64,000 nucleotides of DNA from Paramecium pentaurelia (lineage: Eukaryota > Ciliophora > Oligohymenophorea > Peniculida > Parameciidae), in contig CAJJDO010000030.1 of NCBI GenBank assembly GCA_905183005.1, positions 7,598 through 71,597 of the forward strand, read 5' to 3'. Below, piece after piece: positions 45,647-59,073 of this stretch; positions within the stretch are counted from its first letter, which is position 1, and each line of letters begins with the position of its first letter. Below the pieces are notes generated by a model that was not told the DNA's origin, did not search any database, and saw only the letters and a list, made by a program, of their open reading frames with translations. The position numbers and the translations under genes are program-made.

Positions 45647-48600
45647 ATGTCAAATCTAATGGCCTCTCCTTCAAAGAAGGCTTAATTTAAATTTAGCAAA
45701 GAGCGATTCCAATATAGAAGTCTCTATAAACAAGAGATGTAAATAGAGGAAGACTACGACCCAAATGCTAATTAAAAAGTGGCTCTAAGTAAAGAAGAAT
45801 ACTTCATTCAAAAAAGAGATGAAAATAGCTCAATTGATTTGCAACAACTACTATTAAGTAAAGTAAGTATATCAAATAAGATAAGGGGGTTGATTTTAAT
45901 GACCCGACTTAACACTTAAGATAGCTTCCGTTACAAATTTATGATGATGTTGGATTGGAGCAAGTGTTTGTGGATGACAGAATAGACTTTGAGAATGTGT
46001 TATTTGATGAGTAACCTTATGAAGTGACAGCAAAAATTGTAATTTGTAAGGGAGATAGTGTGACATTTGAATTTGGGTAAGTGATTGGATACGATGAAGC
46101 TAAGAATAAGTTTAAATGTGTATTGCCATCTCTAGGTAGAAGATTGATTCCAAGAGTCTATTTATGTTTTGATCATGAAAATCATTATAAATGGGCTGAT
46201 CGATTTGCTTATGCTTGGTATCACAGAATTGTAGCTCATTCAGTATTAAAAAAGAATGCTTTTATTCAATGTATGCCAAGAGATCATCTACCAAATATGC
46301 CAAATGAATAAAAAAAGAAAATTGAAGATTTAATAAGAAAAAATAAAAAACTTGAATTCAGTGAAGTAAGTGCTTTGATGATGGATGCAGCTATTGATTA
46401 TTAATTGCTAATGAATAGAATACTATTTGATTATCATTTGACAGCCAATCCAACAGATCTTGTACCACATGGTTTAGTTCTTCCTGAAACTCCACCTAAA
46501 AAAGAACCTAATTATTATGGAATGTTAGCATTAGAAGCTAAAAAAGGAGCTAAAGAAACATATATGTGGACACCTCATGAAGTTTTCTTCAATGAACCAA
46601 AAAGTTTCACTGAGATATTCAAAGAATTCTTATTAAATAGTATTATGGCTAGTCCTGAATCTGTGAGATGCTTATAATTGATAACTGAAAAATGCAATTA
46701 ATTGTAAGAATTAGAATTCTTTTACATTAATGGATAAAGTTAATCTCCATTTAAATTAGAGGAATTTAAATAAAATAATGATTCATAAATGGTTACATCA
46801 ATGAGTAAATTGAGGAAAGATTTTATGGAAGATGTTGAGAAAATTATTATTAAGTAATTTGGAGATAAGGAACTCTAAAATAAGGAAAAAGAAAAAGATA
46901 AAGATAAAGAGAAGGATAATAAAGAAAAGGAAGATAAGGAGAAACCAAAAGAAAAGGATGATAAAGACAAACCAAAAGATAAAGAAAAAGAAGTTGAAAA
47001 AGATAAAACTAAAAACTCTTTAAATCAATACAAATGGTTCAATTTAAAAGAAACAGATAGAAGTAATTATGATAAAGGAAGACTTAAAAAATTCTTTGCT
47101 TGTGTTCGATTAATGATACAAGATGCTATTTTAAATTTATCACAAAAATCATTCAATAATTATGATAAGTATATTAGAAGTTATATTCCTAATAATGTTA
47201 TTATTAATGGCCCAGATGATGTAATAAATGAATTTGCAGATGGATTAGTTTTAAGTTCCAAAAATCCAGACAGCTTTTATGATCCGAAAGCTGTAAAACC
47301 ATTATTTACAATTGAATTACTTAAATCAATAAATGAAGATAGTTTCTGTTATTCTACTATGATTCGTAATTATGCAACTACAATTTTGATTATTTTTAAT
47401 AAAGCTTTAGAAGATTTAGCAAAGATACCTGATTTAGAACCAAAATTAATGAAGGAAATATTCAAAGGAACAAGATCAGAAATGTATTATAAGGTTCCTT
47501 AAAAATCTTAGATTACAAATGATCCATTTGGTAATTAAGACCCATATTTCTTTGATGAAAATATTTGGGTAAATAAATTATTTGATGCACTCAGTGAATA
47601 TTTGGATAAATCATTTGTGGCATTAGATGAATATTTAAAATGTTTCTAAATTTACAAAGAGATTTTAATGATTAGACCAGAAGAATATATAAAGACTGTT
47701 GATAATGAAGAGAAACCAAAAGAAACAGAATTGATAAGAGATGAAATATTAGAATTATAAAGAAAAGAAGAAAAATTGAAATTATAGATACCTGATTCAA
47801 TTTAAGTTGGATGTTTTAAAGTTAATTGCAAAGAAATCAGTTAATTATTGACAGGCAAATATTAATAATTATACAAATTGCTAATAGAAGTAATAGTTAA
47901 AAGAGCAAAATAATCAACATTAGCTTTGTATGATGAAGTTTAAAAAGTGAAATTAAGATTGAATGAACCTCCAGTTGATATTGAAAAATTAACAGAGATA
48001 AAACAATACATGGCAAATCTACCTCTTGAATTAGAAAAAGTTAAAGAAGATATTGATAAATCATGTGAATTATATGATTTGTTGGAACCATTTAAAGTGA
48101 GATTTTAACCTGAAGATATTCAAAGAAGATGGTAGGTATATGGTGGACCAAAAGAAATAATGGAATTAGTAGAAATAAGATCATAGGCACTAGAAAAGGA
48201 AAAGAGTATATTTTAAGATAAGATGAAATAGGAGTAAGATTTCTTTTTAGAATAAGTGAAATCATTATAAATAACCATTTCAACATTTTATTCATATTAA
48301 AATATGGATGATCATGAAAGTGTAGCTTAAAGAGTTAGAGGAATAAATGAGTAATTATAAAAGTTTTAAGAAAATGCAAGATAATTTAATTCTAGAGAAC
48401 TACTATTTGAAATGGAATAAACTGATTATAGTGTAATATCATAAATGGTTAAAGAGTTCAGACCATATTCAGATTTATGGTTGACTACTAATCAATGGTT
48501 TAAAAATATTGAGCATTGGAGAAATGATGATTTTGAAAAGTTGGATGCAGATTATTGTGAAAAATTTATGGAAGAAGCTTACAAAACAACAGCATTAGTG

Positions 48601-51600
48601 AATAAGCATTTTAATGATAAAGATATTTAACCAGTTTTGAAAATTGGTTAGAATATACGTTCATATTTGGAGGAATTTAGACCAAAAGTTCCATTGATGG
48701 TTGCTTTAAGAAAGTAAGGTATGAAAGAAAGACATTGGGAATAAGTATCTTAAAAATTGGGATAGGAAGTTAAACCTGTACCTGGATTTACATTTACTAA
48801 GGCTATTGATATGGGTTTGATGAAGATAGTTGAAGATTGTATGGAAATAGGAGAAAGAGCTTACAAGGAATTTTAAATTGAAACTATGTTAAATTCTATG
48901 ATGGCTTAATGGGAATAAATTAATTTTGATGTTGTTGGATATAAGAACATTTCTTTTATTATTAGAGGATTTGATGATATAGGAAATACTTTAGATGAAC
49001 ATATTGTAAATACTTAAGCTATGCTCTTTTCACCTTTTAAAAAGCCTTTTGAAGGACTTTTAAATGATTGGAATAGTACTTTGAAAAAAGTCAGTGATAT
49101 TCTTGAAGTTTGGGCTAAAGTATAAGTAAATTGGATGTATTTGCAACCTATCTTTGATAGTTAAGATATCATAAAATAATTACCTTTAGAATCAAAGAGA
49201 TTTAAGGCTGTTGATTAAAATTGGAAATTGATTATGATTAATTCTAAAAATACTTTGAATGTTTTAAAGGTTTGTTCAGCTGAAGGATTATTAGAGAAAC
49301 TGACTGAGGGTTATAATAGTTTGGAATAAATTCAAAAGGAATTAAATAATTATTTAGAAAGAAAAAGAGAAAGATTTGCTAGATTTTATTTCTTATCTAA
49401 TGATGATTTATTAGAAATATTATCATAGACTAAAGAGCCTACTGCTGTATAACCACATTTAAGAAAAGTGTTTGAGAATGTTAATCAAATTGAATTTGAT
49501 AGTAGTAAGAAAATTCATGCAATGTTCTCAGCAGAAGGAGAAAAGATTAATTTCGTTAAAGTCATTGATCCAAATCATAAGAATGTGGAAGATTGGATGA
49601 ATGATGTTGAAGACTAGATGAAATAGAGTGTTAGGGCTGCTTTACTTAATTCTGTTCATTAATATGTAGAAACTCCAAGAATCAAATGGGTCACTATGCA
49701 TCCAGGATAATGTGTTTTAAATGGATCATAAGTTCATTGGACAAAAGAAGTTGAAACTGCCATCAAAGGTTAAAATGTTAAAGTATATTTGGAATAGTTA
49801 CAAGGTTAATTAAATAACTTAGTGGATTTAGTGAGAACTAAATTGACAAAAATGTAAATGGTTACAATAAATGCTTTGATTGTTATTGATGTACATGCTA
49901 AAGATGTTGTTGAATTGTTGTAAAAAGAAAATGTTGAAGATGTTTCAGCATTTGAATGGATATCATAATTAAGATATTATTGGGAATAAGATAATTGTTA
50001 TGTAAAATGTATTTAAACAAACTTTCCTTATGGTTATGAATATTTAGGAAATACATTAAGATTGGTCATTACTCCATTAACTGATAAATGCTATATGACA
50101 TTGATGGGAGCATTAAAATTGAATTTAGGTGGTGCACCAGCAGGACCTGCAGGTACTGGTAAAACTGAATCAACTAAGGATTTAGCTAAGGCTTTAGCAA
50201 AATAATGTGTTGTATTTAATTGTTCAGATTAAATGGACTATATTATGGTAGGTAAGTTCTTTAAAGGGTTGGCAAGTGCAGGAGCATGGGCTTGTTTTGA
50301 TGAATTTAATCGTATTAACATTGAAGTGTTATCAGTTATAGCATAATAACTATTAATTCTTTTTGGAAAAAAGGCTGAAGGTGCAGCTTCTGCAGATTTT
50401 GAAGGTAGTTCAATTCGTTTGGATCCAACCTTTTCAGTATTTATTACTATGAATCCTGGTTATGCAGGTAGAACTGAATTACCAGATAATCTAAAAGCTC
50501 TTTTTAGACCAGTAGCTATGATGGTTCCTGATTATGCTTTAATTGGAGAAATTATGCTTTATTCTTTTGGATTTAAGAAAGGTAGAGAATTGGCTAAAAA
50601 GATGGTTTATACATTTAAATTGAGTTCAGAATAATTAAGTTCTTAAGATCATTATGATTATGGTATGAGAGCAGTACGATCTGTTATTAATGCAGCAGGT
50701 CTATTAAAAGCAGCTGATCCAGATTAAGATGAAGATCGATTATTATTGAGAGCATTGATGGATGTGAATGTACCTAAATTCTTAAAGGATGATCTACCTC
50801 TATTTAGCAATATCATTAAGGATCTATTTCCAGGTATTGAAAAACCAGAAGTTGATATTGGAGAATTGCTAGTGTAAATTTAGGAAGCTTGCAAATCTAT
50901 GAATTTGCAATGCACTGATTCATTCTTGATTAAGATAAATTAATTATATGATACCATCTAAGTTAGACATGGATTAATGTTGGTAGGACCAACAGGTGGT
51001 GGTAAAACAAGTAATTACAATGTATTGGCTCGTGCTTTGTCTGCTCTTTAAAATACTTTATATTATAAAGTACATACTCATATCTTGAATCCTAAATCTA
51101 TTACAATGGGATAGTTATATGGTCAATTCAATGAATAAACAAGAGAATGGAATGATGGAATATTAGCCTATACAGTAAGAGAAGTCTGTAGAGATTAAAC
51201 AACTGAAAGACATTGGATTATGTTTGATGGTCCTGTTGATGCTATTTGGATTGAATCTATGAATACAGTGTTGGATGACAATAAAAAATTATGTTTGAAT
51301 TCAGGATAAATATTGACCTTGACTCCTTATATGACTATGATGTTTGAAGTTGAAGATTTGGCTGTTGCTTCACCTGCCACAGTTAGTAGATGTGGTATGG
51401 TTTATATGGAACCAGTTTCTTTGGGTTTATAACCTCTTATTAAATCTTGGTTAAATACTTTACCTCCCCATTGTAGAGATAGACCTAAAATTGTAACATA
51501 ATTAAGCATGTTATTTGAGTAATATTTAGAGCCAACCTTAGAATTTATGAGGCGAAATCTCAAAGAAGTAGTAGGCACTTTTAATAATAATCTTACTTAA

Positions 51601-54600
51601 TCATTATGCAGATTACTTAATTGTTATTTACATTAATATAAGGATACAGAAATTAAAAAAGTACCTAAAGATGATATTGACAATTTAGAATAACAAATTG
51701 AACCTATTTTTGCTTTTTGTTTGACATGGAGTTTGTGTTGTACTGTTGATTAAGATGGAAGAGAGAAAATCAATACTTATATTAAAGAATAGTTTAGTAA
51801 ATCAAAAGCTAATTTCCCATAAGATGGATCTATTTTTGATTTTCTCTTTAATGAACGTACCAAATAATGGACACATTGGGATGATCAATTTAAATCCTAT
51901 GAAGTTGATCCAAAATTAACTTATTCTGAAATTTTGATCCCCACCACTGATTCAACTAGAAATATGCATCTAATGAAAACACTCTTATCTAACATGTATC
52001 ACTGTCTATTCCCTGGTCCCACAGGAACAGGAAAGACTGTAAATGCTATGAATTTATTAATCTAAAGAATGGGTGAAGACTATCAATATATGTCTTTATC
52101 ATTTTCAGCATAGACAAGTGCCAATTAGACTTAAGATACTATTGATTCAAAATTAACAAAGAGAAGAAAAGGATATTATGGTCCTCCTCCTCCAAAAAAA
52201 TGTATTATATTTGTAGATGATCTCAATATGCCTAAGAAAGAGGAATATGGAGCATAACCACCTATTGAATTATTAAGATAATTCATGGATCATAAAGGTT
52301 GGTATAATAGAAAGGAATTATTCTTTATGAATTTATAGGACATAATTTTATTGTCAGCTATGGGACCTCCTGGAGGTGGAAGAAGTGCAATTACAAATAG
52401 ATTGATGAGACATTACAATATTATTGCATATACAGAATTAGGTTAATCAACAATTAAATAGATATTTGGAACTTTAGTAAGTTCCTTTTTGAGAAGATTT
52501 AGTGAAGATATAAGAAATTAAATTGGTAATTTGGTAGACACAGTATTATAAGTTTATGAAAGAGTAAAAAGAGAACTCTTACCAACTCCTAAGAAGTCTC
52601 ATTATACTTTTAACTTAAGAGATATTAACAAAGTATTTTAAGGAATTTGTTCAGCTTCATAGAAATATTGTACAGATGCTAAATCTATTATATAATTGTG
52701 GTTCCATGAGAATATGAGAGTTTTCCATGATAGATTGATAAATACAGAAGATAGAGAATATTTAATATCTATTTTGGAAGAATTGTTTGCTCGTTTTGGT
52801 TAAGAGAAAGCAAATATTCTAAGTTTAGATCGTATAATTTTTGCAGATTTCTAATAAGGTAGAGATGTAGAACCTAGACATTATTTTTTAGTTAATGATT
52901 TAAAGAAGTTATCAAATTAGATGTATGAATTCTAATAAGAGTACAATGCAGATCCTTCTTTTGCTGGATTAGGTGGTAAGAAATCAATGAAGTTGGTGTT
53001 GTTTTTAGATGCTTGTGAACACATATGTCGTATAAGTAGAGTACTAAGATAACCTTAAGGAAATGCATTATTATTGGGAGTTGGAGGTAGTGGTAGATAA
53101 TCTTTAGCAAAGATGGCCACTTTTATTTCATATTATAGATTGTTTTAAATTGAAGTGATTAAGACATATAATATGAGATCATGGAGAGAGGATGTTAAGA
53201 AAGTATTGATGATGGCAGGAGTAGAGAATAGAGGAGTATCATTTATTTTTGTGGATACTTAAATCATTAATGAATAGATGTTAGAAGATATGAATTCTAT
53301 ATTGAATTCAGGTGATGTTACAAATCTCTATTAAGAAAAAGATATGGAAGAAATTATTACATCATGTAAAGGAGAATGTTTGAAGAGAAACTTATAACCA
53401 ACACCTAATAATATATTTGCTTAATATTTAGCAAGAGTTAAGAATAACATCCATTTAATATTAGCTATGTCTCCATTAAGTGATAAATTCTAAACTCGTT
53501 TACGTATGTTCCCTTCTCTTGTTAATTGTTGTACAATAGATTGGTTTACTGAATGGCCTGAAGAAGCCTTAGTGGGTGTAGGAAGAGGATAGCTAACTGA
53601 TTATGCAACAGAATTTGGTTTTAGTGATTAATTAGAGAAGATTGTTGAAATGTGTAAGATTATGCATAAATCAGTGGAATAAGTTTCAATTTAATATTAA
53701 TAATAATTACGTCGTTACAATTATGTTACTCCAACAAGTTTCTTAGAATTAATTACTATGTTTAAGACAGTTAATAATGAAAAAAAGAATGAACTTAAAT
53801 TTTAAATTAATCGTCTTAAAAGTGGTCTAGATAAACTTATTGCTGCTAATGAAGCAGTCTCAGAAATGTAGATTTAACTTAAAGATATGTAACCTAAATT
53901 AGAAGAAGCTGCTATTGAAACTGAAAAAGTCATGGCTAGATTAGAAGTAGACAAAAAAGAAGCAGATGAGACTTAAAAAATTGTTTCAGTTGAAGAAGCA
54001 GAGGCTCAAATAGAAACTAAAAAGGCTAATGAAATTAAGAGAGAAGCAGAAGAATCAGTTGCTGAGGCTAATCGAATATTAGAGACAACATTGATTGAAG
54101 TATAAAAATTGAAAAAAGAACATTTAGTAGAAGTCAAATCATTACCTAATCCTCCTAGAGCAGCTATTATCACTCTTGGAGGTTGTGTCATTTTATTATA
54201 AGATTTCATTAAAGAATAAGGTGGAGAAATATAAATGATGAAAGATGAAACAGGAATGAAGAAAGTTGAAGATTATTTCAGCACAGCCAAAAAGTATTTA
54301 CTTAATGATACTAAAACACTTCTAGATTAATTATTAGATTATAAGAGAGATAATATTAATTAAGCTTACATTAGAAAACTAGAATAAAAGATTATTGGTG
54401 ATCCAGATTTTAAATTAGAAAGAGCTAATACTTGTAGTTTAGCCATTAAATATATGTATAGTTGGTGTTAAGCAATGTATGATTACAATAAAATCTTCTT
54501 GTAAACTCAACCATTAAGAGATAAATTAGCTTAAGCTTAAATGATTGTGGATTAGAAATAAGCCTTACTCAAAGTCAAAAAGGAGTAATTAGATGCAGTT

Positions 54601-57600
54601 AATGCTAAAATTAAAAGATTGTAAGAAGAATTTGATGAAAAAGTCAAACTAAAAGAAGATTTATCTAAAAAGATTTAAGAATGTGAAATTAAATTAGTTA
54701 GAGCATAAAAATTAACTAGTGGATTATCTGATGAAAAAACTAGATGGACAGCTGATGTTGATAAATTACAATTATAGGAACCTTTAATACCAGGTAATTC
54801 CTTATTATCAGCAGCTATGCTTGCTTATGCAGGACCATTCGTTTCAAGTTATAGATAAGGTTTAGAGAATAAATGGAGAAAAAATCTAATTGAATTATCT
54901 ATTAAACACACTGAACATATATCAATGGTTCAATTTTTAGGAGTTCCTGTTAAAATATAATCTTGGAACATTGCAGGATTACCTAAAGATGATACATCTA
55001 TTGAAAATGGTATCATTATTGATAAAAGCAGAAGATATCCTTTGATGATTGATCCTTAAAATTAGGCGAATAAATTTATTAAGAATATGGGTAAGGAACA
55101 TGCAGAGGGTATTGAAGTGTTGAAAGTAAATGACCCTAATCTAATGAGAACTCTTGAATTGGCTGTCTAATTTGGTAAATAGGTGTTGATTGAAAATGTA
55201 GGAAAAGATTTAGATCCTTCATTTGATCCTATTCTCTTATAATAAATTGTTAAAAGTGGTTCATCTCTTACAATTACTTTGGGTGAAAAAACATTATCAT
55301 TTAATGATAAATTTAAATTCTTCCTTACTACTACAATACCTAATCCTCATTATCCTCCTGAGACATTTGTTAAGGTTACAATTATTAATTTTGCTATTAC
55401 TCCAAGTGGATTAGAAGATCAAATGTTAGCATTAATTGTAGCTCTAGAAAATCCTTAATTAGAAGCTAATAAAGTTTAAATTGTGAGAAAGAATGCTGAA
55501 GATAAGAAATAATTATTATTAATAGAAGATGATATTCTTAAATCACTATCTGAAGGTGCTAATGATATCAATGAAGTATTAATGGATGAGACACTAATTA
55601 ATAAATTGTAAAACAGTAAGAAATTTGCAGCTGAAATCAATTAAAGAGTTGCTGATTCTAAAATTACAGAAGAATAAATAGATCAAGCAAGAGAAGGTTA
55701 TAGACCTGTTGCATTTAGAGCATCATAATTGTTCTTCTGTATTGTAGACTTATCAGGAATTGATCCAATGTATCAATACTCATTATAATGGTTTATGAAC
55801 TTATTCTCAATGGGAGTTGAGAATGCACCTGCTGCTAAAGAACATGATGTTAGATTGACAAATCTGAATGACTATTTCACTTTCAGTTTATATGAGAATG
55901 TATGTAGATCACTTTTCGAGAAACACAAATTACTTTTCTCTTTGATGTTAACAATAAAAATTCTCTAAGGTTATAAGTAACTTAATGAAGAGGAATGGAG
56001 ATACCTTTTAACTGGTCCCATGGGAGATATAAAGATAAAGTAGAATCCAACCAAATGGATAGCTGAAAACACATGGCCAGATATGTATAGATAAATTTAT
56101 GGAATGTCATAATTACCAGCTTTTAAAGGATTTGAAGAATTTTGGATAACTAATACTGAATAATTTAAACCACATTATGATTCAACTGAACCCCATGTAA
56201 TGTAATTGCCTGGAGAATGGAATTCTAAATTAGATGAATTCTAAAAACTGATCTTTATAAAATCTTATCGTCCTGATAAAGTAATTCCATGTGTATAGAA
56301 TTTCATATCTCATAAAATTGGAAAACAATTTATTGTTCCACCTCTATTTGATTTAGCTAAATGCTATAAGGATTCAACAATGCAAACTCCTTTGATATTT
56401 GTTTTATCTCCTGGTTCTGATCCAGTGGCTGATTTCTTAAAATTTGCAGAAGAGAAAGAAATGCTTAAAAGATATGAATAGATTTCATTGGGATAAGGTT
56501 AAGGTCCCAAAGCTGAAAAAATGATCAGAGCAGCTAGACAAAAAGGAGGATGGGTTCTTTTATAGAATTGTCATTTAGCAGCATCATGGATGAGTGAATT
56601 GGAGCGTATTTGTGAAGATATAGATGAGAGTGCAAGTAAAGATTATAGATTATGGTTAACCAGTATGCCAACTAATTCATTTCCAATATCTGTATTATAG
56701 AATGGTGTAAAGATGACATTAGAACCACCTTCAGGATTGAGAAGCAATTTGTTAAGATCTTATGCTCGTTTAGATGATAATGAATTATAAAGTGGATGTA
56801 AGAAACCAGAAATATTTAAGAAATTAATATTTGGATTCTGTTTCTTCCATGCTATTATATAAGATAGACGTAAATTTGGTCCAATTGGTTGGAATATTGC
56901 TTATGAATTCACTAATGAAGATTTGAATGTATGCAAGAGATAATTAGTTATGTTATTAGATGAATATGAAGAAGTCCCTTATAAAGTCTTAAATTATTTG
57001 GGTAGTGAGATTAATTATGGAGGTAGAGTGACAGATGATAAGGATGTTAGATTAATTAAAACTATTTTAAGAACCTACATTAAAAAAGAAGCATTAAATG
57101 ATAATTTCTCCTTTTCTAAAAGTGGTACTTACTTTTCACCTCCTTCTGGATTGTAGGCTGATTACATGAATTATATTGAAAGTCTTCCTTTAAATCCTGC
57201 TCCAGAAGTATTTGGATTACATGAGAATGCTGATATCACTAATGCTTAAAATCAAACTATGATGCTTCTTGAAACTATTCTTTCAGTTCAACCAAGAACT
57301 AGTTCATCTGCAGGAAAAACTAGAGAAGAATAAATAGAGGATTTAGCTAATTTTGTTTAAGGAAAGACTCCTCCAGTTTTCGATTATGATGGAATTTTCA
57401 TCAAATATCCAACTGATTATTAAGAGAGTATGAATACAGTGTTGGTTTAAGAAGTCTTGAGATATAATAGATTATTAGAAGTAATGATTGAGTCATTGAT
57501 AAATGTAAAAAAAGCATTAAAGGGATTGGTTGTGATGTCTGAAGATTTAGAGAAATTGTCTAATTCTCTTTATGATAACTAAGTACCTAAAATGTGGGCA

Positions 57601-58198
57601 GAAAAGGGTTTCTTATCATTAAAACCATTAGCTTCATGGACCTAAGATTTGAATGATAGAGTAGCATTTTTACAAAGATGGGTTGATGGAGGAACACCAG
57701 CAACATTCTGGTTTTCAGGATTCTTTTTCCCATAAGCATTTATTGCAGGTATCACTTAAAATTATGCTCGTAAACATGTAATTGCTGTTGATCTGGTTTC
57801 ATTTGAATATTAAGTAAGAGATGATTTAGAAATTTCTAAAATTGTAGATAAACCTAGTGATGGTTGTTATGTATATGGATGCTATTTAGAAGGATGTAAA
57901 TGGGATTCATAAAAACATGTACTTTCTGAATCCACTCCTAAAGAATTATTTAGTGATTTACCACCTGTTTAGCTAATACCCAAAAAAAACAGAGTAGTTC
58001 CTAAGACTGGAATTTACAACTGTCCTTTGTAATATTTAATTTTTTATTTTTAGGTACAAAGTAGTATCAAGAGCAGGAACCCTCTCAACAACAGGACATT
58101 CTACAAACTTTGTAATGTGGTTAGAATTTGCTTCAGATCAAGAAGAAGATATTTGGATTAAGGCAGGAGTGGCAGCATTCCTTGCCCTCAGATATTGA
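45647..58198 (+). CDS. Axonemal dynein heavy chain
   Basis: The 4167-aa product is a dynein heavy chain, the ATP-driven motor of ciliary doublets. P-loops: AAA1 GPAGTGKTEST near residue 1490 with FDEFNRIN, AAA2 GPTGGGKTSN near 1773, AAA3 GPTGTGKTVN near 2114, AAA4 GVGGSGRQSLAK near 2471 (degenerate, last lysine of GKS replaced). The stalk coiled coil lies about 2720-3030 around the microtubule-binding tip (SLPNPPRAAIITLGGCVILL). The C-terminus has RAGTLSTTGHSTNFVMW and ends AGVAAFLALRY. The tail contains a Lys/Glu/Asp-rich low-complexity insert at about 393-448. Two introns: 45858-45880 (AAG acceptor) and 58029-58053. Motif style (HYDYGMRAVRSVINAAGLLK) suits a single-headed inner-arm chain, but subtype is not certain. 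Confidence 0.96.
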
Positions 58199-58224
58199 TA
58201 TCTAAATATAAAAATATATCAAAA

Positions 58225-58968
58225 TCATTTAAATAATTCCCTTATTTCACAATTCTTTTTGAATAATTCAATCATTGGAATTAACAACATATTAGCATAA
58301 GTAGCTTCAATTTATTCATCAGGTCCACAAATGAAACATTTTCCCATGTAACCCTTCTTACATGAACGACAATATGAATGAGCACATGGAATTACAGTAA
58401 CTGGATCCTTCAGTTCTTAATGACACAACTTACAAATAATATAATTCTTTATTTCTAACTATCATTTATAGTGATTAAATTACACAAATACTATCTAATT
58501 CCTTGAGAGCTTATTATTGCATTTTCATTGGTTTGGTTTCTAATGTTCTTTTTTATTCTAATTAGTCATTTAACTTTTTTAATTGCAACTGTAGATAAAC
58601 GATATGATTATTTTGATCTTGTAATCTTAAATTTCAATTACTTTGAACCTCTAATCAAATGCTTTGGATTGAAAATGCATACTGCTATCTTATGATCTCA
58701 AGTGTCTATTATTTATTTTTAGATCATCTATTTAAATGGTCATTTAATTGATCTATATTTGTAAGGCCTTATTTGATTCTTACAATTTTTGAACCTACTC
58801 ATGTAAAGATTCATTCAATTGTTGTAACTCCTTGTTCACCTCTTAAAGAGATGCATTGGCAAGTCTCAATTCCTCAACAACGAATTATCGATCAAAATTA
58901 GTAGGTGATTTGTTTTGATGCAGACTTCGACGAAAAGGTACTTATGCAGTTTTACGACGAGGCATCAT
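58225..58968 (-). CDS. Coiled-coil RING-finger protein
   Basis: The 231-aa product starts MMPRRKTAQVPFRRSLHQNK, a basic N-terminus, followed by about 100 residues of coiled coil (VVEELRLANASLQEVNKELQ, QLNESLHEQVQKLQESNKAL). A RING-type zinc finger lies at about 160-200: CKLCHQELKDPVTVIPCAHS then YCRSC and CFIC, in C3HC4-like spacing. RING domains usually recruit E2 enzymes for ubiquitin transfer; the substrate is unknown. Two introns of 23 nt (GTTCAAA...TTTAAG) and 25 nt (GTAATTT...GATAG) were inferred, and the spliced length is exactly 232 codons. It converges on the dynein gene (26 nt between stops). Confidence 0.85.
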
Positions 58969-59073
58969 TGTAAATAAAGGTTTTGGTTCTACTTGAAGTG
59001 GTGACTGAGGATACTATTACTTTGATATGCCTTCATATCTCAAATAAGCCTTCATAATAAATATATTAATTTA
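58969..59073. promoter_or_regulatory. Short shared promoter region between divergent genes
   Basis: Only 105 bp separate the divergent ATGs of the RING protein (58968) and the HU/EF-hand protein (59074). Both transcription starts must lie in or very near this interval. No specific element was recognised. Confidence 0.5.

Noticed and set aside
46832..47023. Lysine/isoleucine-rich ORF in another frame of the dynein tail
   Set aside because: It is the frame-shifted reading of the Lys/Glu-rich insert; the dynein frame runs continuously through it.
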